Shown: positions 1 through 6,223 of the stretch, one piece after another | Position numbering within the stretch: the stretch's first letter is position 1 | Layout of the letters: the number at the start of each line of letters is the position of its first letter | DNA from: JBOGEB01 sp050743125 | GTDB lineage: Bacteria > Actinomycetota > Nitriliruptoria > Euzebyales > Egibacteraceae | Length of the DNA: 9,069 nt | Assembly: GCA_050743125.1 (NCBI GenBank) | Contig: JBOGEB010000174.1 | Location: forward strand, 1 to 9,069 | Reading direction: 5' to 3' | Notes under the pieces: generated by a model | Seen by the model: the letters and a program-made list of their open reading frames with translations, nothing else | Databases searched by the model: none | What the model was told of the DNA's origin: nothing | Program-made: the position numbers and the translations under genes

Positions 1-494
1 GCGCAGCGGGCGGCGCGCAGGAACGCCGGTCCGCTGCCCCCGCCCACCAGCAGCTGCGGGCCGCCGGGCCGGGCCGGCCGCGGGCCGACCGCCTCGCCCT
101 CCCACACGTCGCGCAGCGCTGCGAGCTGGCCGGACAGCCGCCTGCCCCGGTCGGACCAGCGCGCCCCAGCCGCCTCGTAGTCGTCCCGGCGAGCGCCGAG
201 CCCCACGCCGAGGACCAAACGCCCCCCGGACAACTGGTCGACCGAAGCGGCCTGCTTGGCGAGCACGGCCGTCTCACGGACCGGGCCGATCACGATCATC
301 GTCACCAGCCGCACGCGGCTCGTCACAGCAGCCGCGGCGGCCAGCGCCACAAGAGGGTCGGCGCAGTCGTAGACCAGCCGGTCGGTCACGCCGAGGCTCG
401 AGAAGCGCCGCTGCTCGGCGCGGCGCGCCCATTCGAGCAGCACCGGGCCGCTCGCACCCGGTGTGCTCGTCGGCAGTCCGACCCCGATACGCAC
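1..494 (-). CDS. LLM-class flavin/F420-dependent oxidoreductase, N-terminal part (runs off window)
   Basis: About 164 residues are visible and the C-terminus lies beyond base 1. The protein begins VRIGVGLPTSTPGA, the classic first beta strand of luciferase-like monooxygenases. It continues with the features of the TIM-barrel family: a LEWARRAEQ helix, SLGVTDR, a DPLVALAAAAAVTSRVRL segment, LAKQAASVDQLSGGRL and the LGVGLGARRDDYEA turn. Such enzymes use reduced FMN or, in actinomycetes, F420 to oxidise or reduce small molecules; the substrate cannot be read from this part. The GTG start at 494 is chosen because MRIGVGLP-type N-termini are usual and no other in-frame start lies close upstream; the ribosome binding site is weak. 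It is the most distal visible gene of the minus-strand run headed by the GntR gene, about 100 bases after the HAD gene, so it could have its own promoter. Confidence 0.85.
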   Translation of the reverse strand, partial: MRIGVGLPTSTPGASGPVLLEWARRAEQRRFSSLGVTDRLVYDCADPLVALAAAAAVTSRVRLVTMIVIGPVRETAVLAKQAASVDQLSGGRLVLGVGLGARRDDYEAAGARWSDRGRRLSGQLAALRDVWEGEAVGPRPARPGGPQLLVGGGSGPAFLRAARC

Positions 495-597
495 GTGCTC
501 ATGCTGCCACGCCGCTGCCCTCGGAGGACATGGTGGACCGCAGGGACACAGCGGCGCTCGGCGTCGAGGTCGTGAATCCTTCGCACAACCACCCTGG

Positions 598-1317
598 TCA
601 ACCCTGGATGTGGCGAAGCAGCAGCTCCAGGTCGGTCAAGTCGGGCAGGACGACGTCGGCGCCGGCGGCGCGGAGCTCGTCTGGGGAGCTGCGGCCCGAG
701 GCCACCGCAACCACACGCACGCCCCCGCGCACCCCAGCCCGGACGTCGTTTGGGGTGTCCCCGATGAGCACGGTGGTCTCCGGGAGAAACGACTTGCCGT
801 AGGCGCTCTCGGCGCGGTCGCGTGCCAGCGTCACCAGGACGCCTCGATCGGAGCTGTCCGAGCCGTAGGCGCCCACGTCGAAATCGATGTGGTCCGCCAA
901 CCCGAACGTGGCGAGCTTGGTGACGGCGACAGGCCGGATGTTGCCCGTAAGCACCGTCTGGACGACACCCGGCAGCTGCGCCAGCGCGCTCAGCGCGTCC
1001 GCGGCTCCCGGCATCGCCTGCCCACGCTGCATCAGCGCGGCGGATCTGTCGACATAGCCCTTGGCCAACTCGTCGAAGAAACGTTCCATGTGCTCACGGG
1101 AGGGCTCGATCCCGTGAAGCCGCGCGGTGTCGCGGAAAATGTCGGTTTCGGTGCGGCCGGACCACGTTCCCTGCTGCTGCATCGGGCGCCCGAACACACG
1201 CGCGAAAGCCGACGCGTAGATCTCCCGACCGACCCCACGGGGGGCGATCAGGGTGTGGTCGACGTCCCACAGGATGAGCCTCGCATCGGCCGAGCTGCCG
1301 TCTGGATGCCGCTCCAC
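598..1317 (-). CDS. HAD-superfamily hydrolase (phosphoglycolate phosphatase-like)
   Basis: A 239-residue protein with the full haloacid-dehalogenase motif set. Motif I is WDVDHTL, with nucleophile Asp18 and acid/base Asp20. Motif II is LTGN (Thr124). A basic residue fitting motif III is Lys134, and motif IV is IGDTPND (Asp187, Asp191). The helical region between about residues 30 and 105 is a C1-type cap, as in phosphoglycolate phosphatase and beta-phosphoglucomutase relatives, so a soluble Mg-dependent phosphatase acting on a small phosphoester is expected. The substrate is not deducible. The GTG start at 1317 precedes motif I by a normal distance, but no clear Shine-Dalgarno sequence is visible. 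It lies 46 bases after the 74-residue gene on the same strand and is probably cotranscribed with it and the GntR regulator. Confidence 0.88.
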   Translation of the reverse strand: MERHPDGSSADARLILWDVDHTLIAPRGVGREIYASAFARVFGRPMQQQGTWSGRTETDIFRDTARLHGIEPSREHMERFFDELAKGYVDRSAALMQRGQAMPGAADALSALAQLPGVVQTVLTGNIRPVAVTKLATFGLADHIDFDVGAYGSDSSDRGVLVTLARDRAESAYGKSFLPETTVLIGDTPNDVRAGVRGGVRVVAVASGRSSPDELRAAGADVVLPDLTDLELLLRHIQG

Positions 1318-1363
1318 ACCGCGCCACTCTGCCAGGGCCGGGCCGCGCGCTCCGACCTTGCGC

Positions 1364-1588
1364 TCAGGTCACGGCGCGGATGCGCTCGGCGTACTCGTGC
1401 ATGCGTGTGAGTAGCGTGTCGACAGGGATCGTGTCGCGTCCGGCTTCGACCTCGGCCGCGACCGCCTCGAGGAGTTCCACCAGGGTGCTGTGCAGGTGCC
1501 CGACGAGCTGCCAGGCCATGCCGGCCTCGGTGAGCAAGGGGACTCCCTGTACGGCCTGGGCCAGCTCCCGGATCTTCGATGCCTCCAT
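1364..1588 (-). CDS. Small helical protein coupled to the GntR gene, function unknown
   Basis: Encodes 74 residues beginning MEASKIRELAQAVQG, with no recognised domain. The sequence looks almost wholly alpha-helical and acidic, with regularly spaced Leu/Val residues (LVGHLHSTLVELLEAVAAEV) and no Cys, signal peptide or membrane segment. It is accepted as real because its ATG (1588-1586) shares one base with the TGA stop of the upstream GntR gene (TGATG). This arrangement implies translational coupling and close functional linkage. It could be a small partner of the regulator, but that is inference from position alone. Confidence 0.72.
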   Translation of the reverse strand: MEASKIRELAQAVQGVPLLTEAGMAWQLVGHLHSTLVELLEAVAAEVEAGRDTIPVDTLLTRMHEYAERIRAVT

Positions 1589-2343
1589 CAGTGAATCTCC
1601 ATGCGGTAGTGCAGTTGGTAGCGGTCGGACGGGAACGTGATGTCGGCAGTCTCGACCGGGGTACCGTCGGCTCGGAAGGTCTGGTGGATCTCTACCAGGG
1701 GGACCCCTGCCGGGATCTCCAACTGCCGTGTCTCGGCCGGAGTAGGCATGCGGATGTCGAGGACCTCCTCGACCTCGTCAACGTGTACGTCGATGGCGTC
1801 GAAGCGGGGAACAATCCCCCGACCCGCGTGCGGGCCTTCGTGCGGCAGTTCGATCTCGGTTCCGTCCGTGATCGCCAAAGGCTCCCACGCCAGGGAAATC
1901 GACACCGGCTGTCCGCCCATGCGGATCGAGTAGCTGGTCTGCGTCACCGGGTCGCCCGGCTCGATGCCGAGGCGCTCGGCCACGTGCTCGGGAGCGTTGA
2001 GCCTGGTCGTCTCGTGTTGGACGTCGAGCGACTGCCCGGCGCGCTCTGCCTCCTGCACATAGGTCGGCTGGTTGTGCGGACGGAAGTAGCGCTCCGGGGC
2101 GCGGCGAACCAGCGGTGTCTCCTTGCGTACGAAGGACCCTTTGCCGCGGACGCTCTGCACCAGCCCCTCGTTCCGAAGGAGGGTCAGGGCAGAGCGCGCG
2201 GTGATCGCGGAGACGTTCCACTGTTCGCAGATCTCTCGTTCGCTGGGCAGCTTGTCGCCCCGGGCCAGCTCACCGGCGCGGATCCTCTCACGCAGATCGT
2301 CGGCGATGGCGATATAGGCGGGTTTGTAAAGGGACTGGTCCAT
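1588..2343 (-). CDS. GntR-family transcriptional regulator, HutC/UTRA type
   Basis: A 251-residue DNA-binding regulator. The N-terminal winged helix-turn-helix spans about residues 7-75 and carries the family signature KLPSEREICEQWNVS, then a recognition helix (TARSALTLLRNEGL) and the wing VRGKGSFV. Residues from about 95 to the end match the UTRA ligand-binding domain of the HutC subfamily (paired LGIEPGDPV, PAGVPLVEIHQTFRADGTPV and DITFPSDRYQLHY). Such proteins are usually repressors released by a small effector and often autoregulated. The start at 2343 is set by a strong AAGGAG seven bases upstream; a longer in-frame extension to 2628 is rejected because it lacks family similarity. An inverted repeat at 2382-2411 sits just upstream. 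It heads the minus-strand group with the 74-residue, HAD and perhaps LLM genes. Confidence 0.93.
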   Translation of the reverse strand: MDQSLYKPAYIAIADDLRERIRAGELARGDKLPSEREICEQWNVSAITARSALTLLRNEGLVQSVRGKGSFVRKETPLVRRAPERYFRPHNQPTYVQEAERAGQSLDVQHETTRLNAPEHVAERLGIEPGDPVTQTSYSIRMGGQPVSISLAWEPLAITDGTEIELPHEGPHAGRGIVPRFDAIDVHVDEVEEVLDIRMPTPAETRQLEIPAGVPLVEIHQTFRADGTPVETADITFPSDRYQLHYRMEIH

Positions 2344-2373
2344 CCTGCCGCTCCTTCCTCGCTCTGCCCTTGC

Positions 2374-2411
2374 AGTATCGCACAGCCTCACCTGTTGACA
2401 TACGAGGCTGT
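2374..2411. promoter_or_regulatory. Candidate GntR operator and divergent promoter region
   Basis: A perfect 8-bp inverted repeat, ACAGCCTC at 2382-2389 and GAGGCTGT at 2404-2411, has a 14-base spacer. It lies between the GntR gene and the divergent plus-strand frames. On the minus strand a GATACT (2379-2374) could be the -10 element of the GntR gene, about 31 bases before its ATG, so the repeat would overlap its -35 region. On the plus strand a TTGACA (2395-2400) lies inside the spacer, though no good -10 follows. Autoregulation by the neighbouring HutC-type protein is inferred from position and symmetry. Confidence 0.45.
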
Positions 2412-2457
2412 CTCTACGGATGCCCCGTCCATGAGGAGGACGGTGTGGGAGGCTGGC

Positions 2458-2780
2458 ATGGACAAGGCCGACGCGCGGACGGGAAGACCTATGGCTCGAC
2501 TGCCGAACCGGAGCGGTGGCCACCGGGGATCCCGAGGGATCCCAACCCGCTTCCACGGGAGCGGCGGGGGTGGCCGCAGTGGCCGGCCCAAGTACTCCGT
2601 GATCCGGGTGGAGCACAAAGACCCCCACGTGGTGTCGCGCGCGGCGTGTGGGGAGGCGGCGCAGCTATGGATCTACGAGCCTGTGGAAATGCTGCCCTGG
2701 AAGGGATCAAGCACTGGCTGTCCGAGCACTGGGACGACGGTCACGACAAGACGCTGGTCGACGGCCAGGGCAGCTCGTGA
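2458..2780 (+). pseudogene. Small unknown gene with an apparent frameshift near 2680-2700
   Basis: The ATG at 2458 has a good Shine-Dalgarno (GGGAGG, five-base spacing). The frame runs through a Gly/Arg-rich, probably disordered stretch (RLPNRSGGHRGSRG) into KYSVIRVEHKDPHVVSRAAC and GEAAQLWIYEPVE. Its G/C-rich third positions then fade at about 2685. From about 2692 another frame takes over with almost entirely G/C third positions (ALEGIKHWLSEHWDDGHD), ending with TGA at 2778-2780. That TGA overlaps the next GTG. The simplest reading is one gene of about 107 residues with a one-base deletion (or a sequencing error). Without the shift the first frame would end at 2790. No family is recognised. 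It is transcribed divergently from the GntR gene. Confidence 0.5.
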
Positions 2781-3016
2781 GCGGGTCTGAGGGTCTTCCA
2801 ACGTGGCGGCAGTACACGCGGCCAGCCCAGCTGCGGAGAGGCCAGGAGTGGATCTCGTGGTCGCCGTGCTGCAACGCCGAATACGCCGTCAGCGTTGAGG
2901 CCCTCCACGGGACCGCGACGACGCATTGCTGCGGGCGTACGGCACCGTGGCACGTGGACTTCCGTCTGGGGGACGGCCACCCGTTCGCCTACTGGCGTCG
3001 CCTGGAGCGCCGATGA
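2777..3016 (+). CDS. Small cysteine-pair protein, possible zinc binder
   Basis: A 79-residue protein starting at a GTG that overlaps the preceding stop codon (GTGA). It carries two Cys-Cys pairs, SPCCNAEY at about residues 29-36 and HCCGRTAPWH at about 50-59, separated by 18 residues. This is compatible with a small zinc-binding fold but matches no named family known to me. Third positions are strongly G/C and the stop TGA overlaps the next ATG (ATGA, 3013-3016), so it looks like one member of a tightly packed small-gene operon. Small operons of this kind beside a GntR regulator occur in actinomycete integrative elements, but no integrase or transfer gene is visible here. Confidence 0.62.
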   Translation: MSGSEGLPTWRQYTRPAQLRRGQEWISWSPCCNAEYAVSVEALHGTATTHCCGRTAPWHVDFRLGDGHPFAYWRRLERR

Positions 3017-3432
3017 CCCACGCCGTCGTCACCGACGCGATCGCCAGCGAGCGCGAGCTGTTGACGTTCTCGCCGTGCCGCCGCACGCCGGTGCGCTTGA
3101 CGTACTCGGAGGCGAGCAAGCCCCAAGCCGTCTCTTCCGCAACGAGTCGAGCGACTGGTCGCCACAGCTACCAACTGACGTTCTTCCGCGAGGGCTTGGT
3201 TAAAACACTTCAGCGACAGGCCACGAGTGGTCCGTCGCGTCCCGGTCAACCACAGACCCGCGCGGCCGATTCGGGTTCAATCCAGCGTCTACTTGACAAA
3301 GATATCGACGCTAGGACGAAGTCTTCCGCATGCCTCAAGAATATCATGAATAATATGGGACTCGAAGTCCTCGATCAACTGACGGCTCGGCTCTGTCTTC
3401 GCATCATACTGCGGCAGTGCTACCTGGGCTAG
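3013..3432 (+). pseudogene. Third small frame of the plus-strand operon, probably cut off near 3200
   Basis: The ATG at 3013 overlaps the stop of the preceding gene by four bases. The first 60 or so residues (from MTHAVVTDAIASEREL to QLTFFREGL) have the G/C-rich third positions of a resident gene, though codon quality already weakens after about 3110. Beyond about 3200 the frame loses this bias and runs to a stop at 3432 inside the 3' end of the oppositely oriented KARI gene. That part is unlikely to be native. The likely story is that a resident gene lost its 3' part when the lower-GC island arrived. No family recognised; a competing frame ending at 3203 cannot be excluded. Confidence 0.35.
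3200..3288. other. Left boundary zone of the lower-GC island
   Basis: Between the fading plus-strand frame and the KARI stop codon (3291-3289) the sequence changes from strongly GC-biased to mixed composition. No convincing gene, hairpin terminator, tRNA end or IS terminal repeat was seen here, so the mechanism of insertion is not visible. Confidence 0.4.
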
Positions 3433-4776
3433 CTGGTAGTCGAAGCGCGGTGCCCACTTACGAGCTCCGAGGCGTGCCGTCGTCGAGCAGTTGTCCACCA
3501 TGTAGGCGACTCCTCGCGCGTGCATGTACGGATTCAACGAATCCACGCACTCAATCACCGACTCATTGGCGATCTCGGAGAAGGGATGGCCGTTCTCAAG
3601 CAGCAGGTCGACCTGCGCCATCATGATTGCGATGTACACGCCAGCCGTCATTGGGTTGATCTGTACGGAACGCTTGCCTCGCATCTCGCGCACTTCGCGT
3701 CCGACCTGCCACATCTCTGTCCCATCGATCCTAGTCATCGGATGACGGCGCAGGCGCTGCGACGCCATCATGACGCTCCGGATCTCGTTCCCGGACCGGA
3801 CCTCGTCGTAGATCTCCTCAAGGACCTCCCGAGCTGTCGGATAGACCGCAGAGTACGCCCGCTGGAAGACATTGCGAGCCTCTCCCGTCAGATCACGATA
3901 GACCCCCAGAATACCCGAACGAGAGATATTAGCAGAAACTGGCCCTGTTATGCATTCGCAAGAGTCCAGGAATGCCTCCTGCGGAGACATGCCTTCCGCG
4001 CGAAGGTGCCGGTAGAGGCACTCCACGACACCGTGCACGGCACCGAGCAAAATACCGCGTTCACCGTAGAGATCCGAGATGCACTCGGAAAGTAGGGTGG
4101 TCTTGAATATAAATGGCGAGCCCAGGGCAATGGCCCATCCCAGTGCATGTGACATCGCCTTTCCGTTCACATCCTGGTGAACGGCGAAGCTCGCATTGAT
4201 GCCTGCACCATTAGTGTCCCGACCCTGCAGATAAAGGGCGCGCACCGACGGACCCATCCCCTTCGGGCAGACAGCAACCACGTTGACGTTAGCAGGGAAT
4301 GTCTTCCCAACAGATTCCAGGTAGGCACCGAGAAAGCCGTGCGAGAACCCGAGCGTCGATCCGGGGGGGACAGCCGCAAAGATCTCCTCATGAAGCTCGA
4401 CCTGAGCGGCATCGGCGATCAGTAGGAGAATGAGCTGCGACTCGCGCATCACGTCGAACATCTCGCCGAGCGTGCCGTTCTCTTCAGAGAATCCTGCGGC
4501 GCGAGCGAGCGCTTGAGAACTCGATGCCTCCCGCAAGCCGACTTTTACGCGGATATCTGTCCCGGCTAGCGTGTCGCGTAGATTCGCCGCCTGCGCCGGG
4601 CCCTGCGAGCCCCAGCCGATGACTCCAATTTGTCGAACGCCTTGGAGGGCTCTCGGAACGAGCGGAAACAGGTCGCGTCCACCCCGAATTACTGCTTCGC
4701 GCACGCTTCCTATCTGGAAGTACTCCTTTTCGAAGATCTCACTCTCATAATCTGACGCAGCGGTGCCCATGGCCAT
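3289..4776 (-). CDS. Plant-type class II ketol-acid reductoisomerase
   Basis: A 495-residue homologue of IlvC, which in valine/isoleucine synthesis isomerises and reduces 2-acetolactate or 2-aceto-2-hydroxybutyrate with NADPH and Mg. It follows the chloroplast-type enzyme closely: GVIGWGSQGPAQAANLRD (51-68, NADPH site), GFSHGF, VCPKGMGPSVR, FAVHQDV, DLYGERGILLGAVHG, NESVIECVDSLNP and VDNCSTTARLGARKWAPRFD. All catalytic positions are present: His146, Lys172, Asp235, Glu239, Glu405, Glu409 and Ser431. Spacings equal those recalled for spinach except for a seven-residue gap between the Mg sites. Actinomycetes normally use a short class I enzyme of about 335 residues, so this is probably an extra foreign copy. 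GGAGG lies six bases before the ATG at 4776; a second ATG two codons later is possible. It is last in the operon, 31 bases after the SznF-like gene, and less GC-rich than its surroundings. Confidence 0.93.
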   Translation of the reverse strand: MAMGTAASDYESEIFEKEYFQIGSVREAVIRGGRDLFPLVPRALQGVRQIGVIGWGSQGPAQAANLRDTLAGTDIRVKVGLREASSSQALARAAGFSEENGTLGEMFDVMRESQLILLLIADAAQVELHEEIFAAVPPGSTLGFSHGFLGAYLESVGKTFPANVNVVAVCPKGMGPSVRALYLQGRDTNGAGINASFAVHQDVNGKAMSHALGWAIALGSPFIFKTTLLSECISDLYGERGILLGAVHGVVECLYRHLRAEGMSPQEAFLDSCECITGPVSANISRSGILGVYRDLTGEARNVFQRAYSAVYPTAREVLEEIYDEVRSGNEIRSVMMASQRLRRHPMTRIDGTEMWQVGREVREMRGKRSVQINPMTAGVYIAIMMAQVDLLLENGHPFSEIANESVIECVDSLNPYMHARGVAYMVDNCSTTARLGARKWAPRFDYQLAQVALPQYDAKTEPSRQLIEDFESHIIHDILEACGRLRPSVDIFVK

Positions 4777-4807
4777 TCCTTCCCTCCAGACTCTTCACCT
4801 GGTTCCA

Positions 4808-6223
4808 TCACTGGTCCGTTTGCGACTCTGGGGAGCAGACCTGATACGTCTCATAAACGCACACCCCAGGTCCGTCCAACCAGTGCAACACAGATTTCGG
4901 AACGATCACTCCCGAACCGGGTTCGAGCCTGACTTGCGCTTCAAGTCCCAAGACGACATCCATGGTTCCCTCGCGCACCAAGTAGAGGACTGGATAGTCC
5001 TCTGTCGTGCTCGTCGTGGCGAAGTTCGCTGGCTTCTGTCGCCGACTATCGCTGAGCTTGCTTCCAGTGGCCAGCGGAAGCGTATCCGGCGTGACCGTTT
5101 GTACAGCCTGATCATCAATTGCTTGGAGCTGTATCACGAACGACTGCTCGAAGAGCTCACTTACGATTCGAAACGCCTCGTATCCATGGACGATGCCGCG
5201 CGCGGCCGCCTCGTCGAAGCGACTCGTGAGCGGGCACACGAGTTCGTCGAAAGCGATCTGACTGTGCTTCTGGTCCATCTCGTAATGCTCGTCGAAATAC
5301 TCGGTCTCCGCTCCCGCGCCGAATACGCGCTTCAGCATCTCCGAGATCTGCTGGCAAAAGTGATAGTATGTCGTTTCCGCGTAGTATACAGCCCCCACAT
5401 AGCGAAAGAACTCGCGATGGTTCGCGGCCAAGCATTGAAACAGATTCGGTACGCCGAAGGACGCTGCGAGTGTGTGGTTCCAGTACGCGAACGGCCTGCA
5501 GTCCAGGCCGTTCGCTCCAAGAAGCCTCTCGAAAAGAGTACTGTGCTTCTTTGAATGAACTCCGCCGCCATACTCGTCGATGAAGATTCGAAAAAGGCTC
5601 GACTGGACCTCTCCGAAATTCCCCATTACCTTCCTAGCGATCGCAGAACCCTCACTCAGGAAGTCGACGGAAAACTGCGCCAGCAAGTTCCGCACCGCAC
5701 GGCCAGGGTTCACAGAGGACAGCACTGCTTCAACGATGCGACTCGTCGTGTCAATCTGCGAACGCGGCAGATCGTTGAGATACTCATGGCAGCGCGTAAC
5801 GCTCCACCCCTCGATTTCGGACCCTTGTCCACGCAAGAAACCAAAGAGAAACTCTTCGACCGCCGGGCGTACGATCTGGCCGATGATCCTCATTTCCGGT
5901 GCGTAAAAATCTTCAAATTCACGTGATTGTCCCTTGCTGCCAGGCTCCGGCAGGAACAAAAACTCGTTCTGGTATACACTCGCGAGCATTCTCTGCGCTC
6001 GCAACCCCCGAGGGCTCGACCAGAACGCTGGCACCGACTTGTCTGCGAGCTCATAGCTCCGAAGATGGCCTCCGAGAGGCCTCCTGTACGGGCTCACTCC
6101 ATCGGTGCGGCTTGCGCAAGACCCGCCAAGCAACGGATGATCACACATCCACTGCAACGCAGCGTCCAAGTCGTAGGGATTGCGCGCGCTAACTCCTCTG
6201 CTGGTCTGAGCAAGTGTGCTCAT
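4808..6223 (-). CDS. SznF-like haem-oxygenase-like diiron N-oxygenase with degenerate cupin domain
   Basis: A 471-residue protein with the layout of SznF: N-terminal helical (dimerisation) region 1-115, helical HDO diiron domain about 116-335, cupin barrel about 375-465. Diiron ligands all appear: Glu191, Glu217 (IDEYG), His227 (KKHS), Glu283 (YYAETTYYH), His313, Asp317 and His320 (EHYEMDQKH). Each is exactly two residues beyond the SznF positions I recall (189, 215, 225, 281, 311, 315, 318). HDO enzymes activate O2, commonly for amine or guanidine N-hydroxylation. The cupin retains a beta pattern (VLYLVREGTMDVVLG, LEPGSGVIVPKSVLHW) and His447, but the usual His-x-His is replaced by Thr/Ser (TTSTTED). 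No other His occurs between 347 and 446. N-oxygenation without nitroso rearrangement is therefore inferred; the substrate is unknown. The ATG overlaps the PhyH stop (ATGA), implying coupling. Confidence 0.88.
   Translation of the reverse strand: MSTLAQTSRGVSARNPYDLDAALQWMCDHPLLGGSCASRTDGVSPYRRPLGGHLRSYELADKSVPAFWSSPRGLRAQRMLASVYQNEFLFLPEPGSKGQSREFEDFYAPEMRIIGQIVRPAVEEFLFGFLRGQGSEIEGWSVTRCHEYLNDLPRSQIDTTSRIVEAVLSSVNPGRAVRNLLAQFSVDFLSEGSAIARKVMGNFGEVQSSLFRIFIDEYGGGVHSKKHSTLFERLLGANGLDCRPFAYWNHTLAASFGVPNLFQCLAANHREFFRYVGAVYYAETTYYHFCQQISEMLKRVFGAGAETEYFDEHYEMDQKHSQIAFDELVCPLTSRFDEAAARGIVHGYEAFRIVSELFEQSFVIQLQAIDDQAVQTVTPDTLPLATGSKLSDSRRQKPANFATTSTTEDYPVLYLVREGTMDVVLGLEAQVRLEPGSGVIVPKSVLHWLDGPGVCVYETYQVCSPESQTDQ

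Noticed and set aside
463..1410. Long plus-strand open frame of 315 codons
   Set aside because: It is antisense to the HAD gene and has no family resemblance; long shadow frames are normal in GC-rich DNA.
1579..2442. Plus-strand open frame antisense to the GntR gene
   Set aside because: Shadow of the regulator gene; only the part after 2458 shows independent coding bias and a ribosome binding site.
3273..3283. GGGTTCAATCC resembling a tRNA T-loop and a possible attachment site
   Set aside because: The flanking bases do not form the five-pair T stem, no acceptor stem follows, and no integrase gene is nearby.
3293..3298. TTGACA on the plus strand as a promoter
   Set aside because: It lies at the 3' end of the minus-strand KARI gene, with no plausible plus-strand gene behind it.
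3289..4776. Assigning the KARI as the host housekeeping ilvC
   Set aside because: It is of the chloroplast-like long class and sits in a lower-GC accessory operon without ilvB/ilvN, unlike the usual actinomycete ilv locus.
4763..5554. 263-codon plus-strand frame opposite the SznF-like gene
   Set aside because: No recognisable motifs, and the opposite strand has a clear multidomain enzyme.
4808..6223. Calling this gene a full SznF-type nitrosourea synthase
   Set aside because: The cupin histidines needed for the nitroso-forming step are not present, so only the N-oxygenase part is supported.
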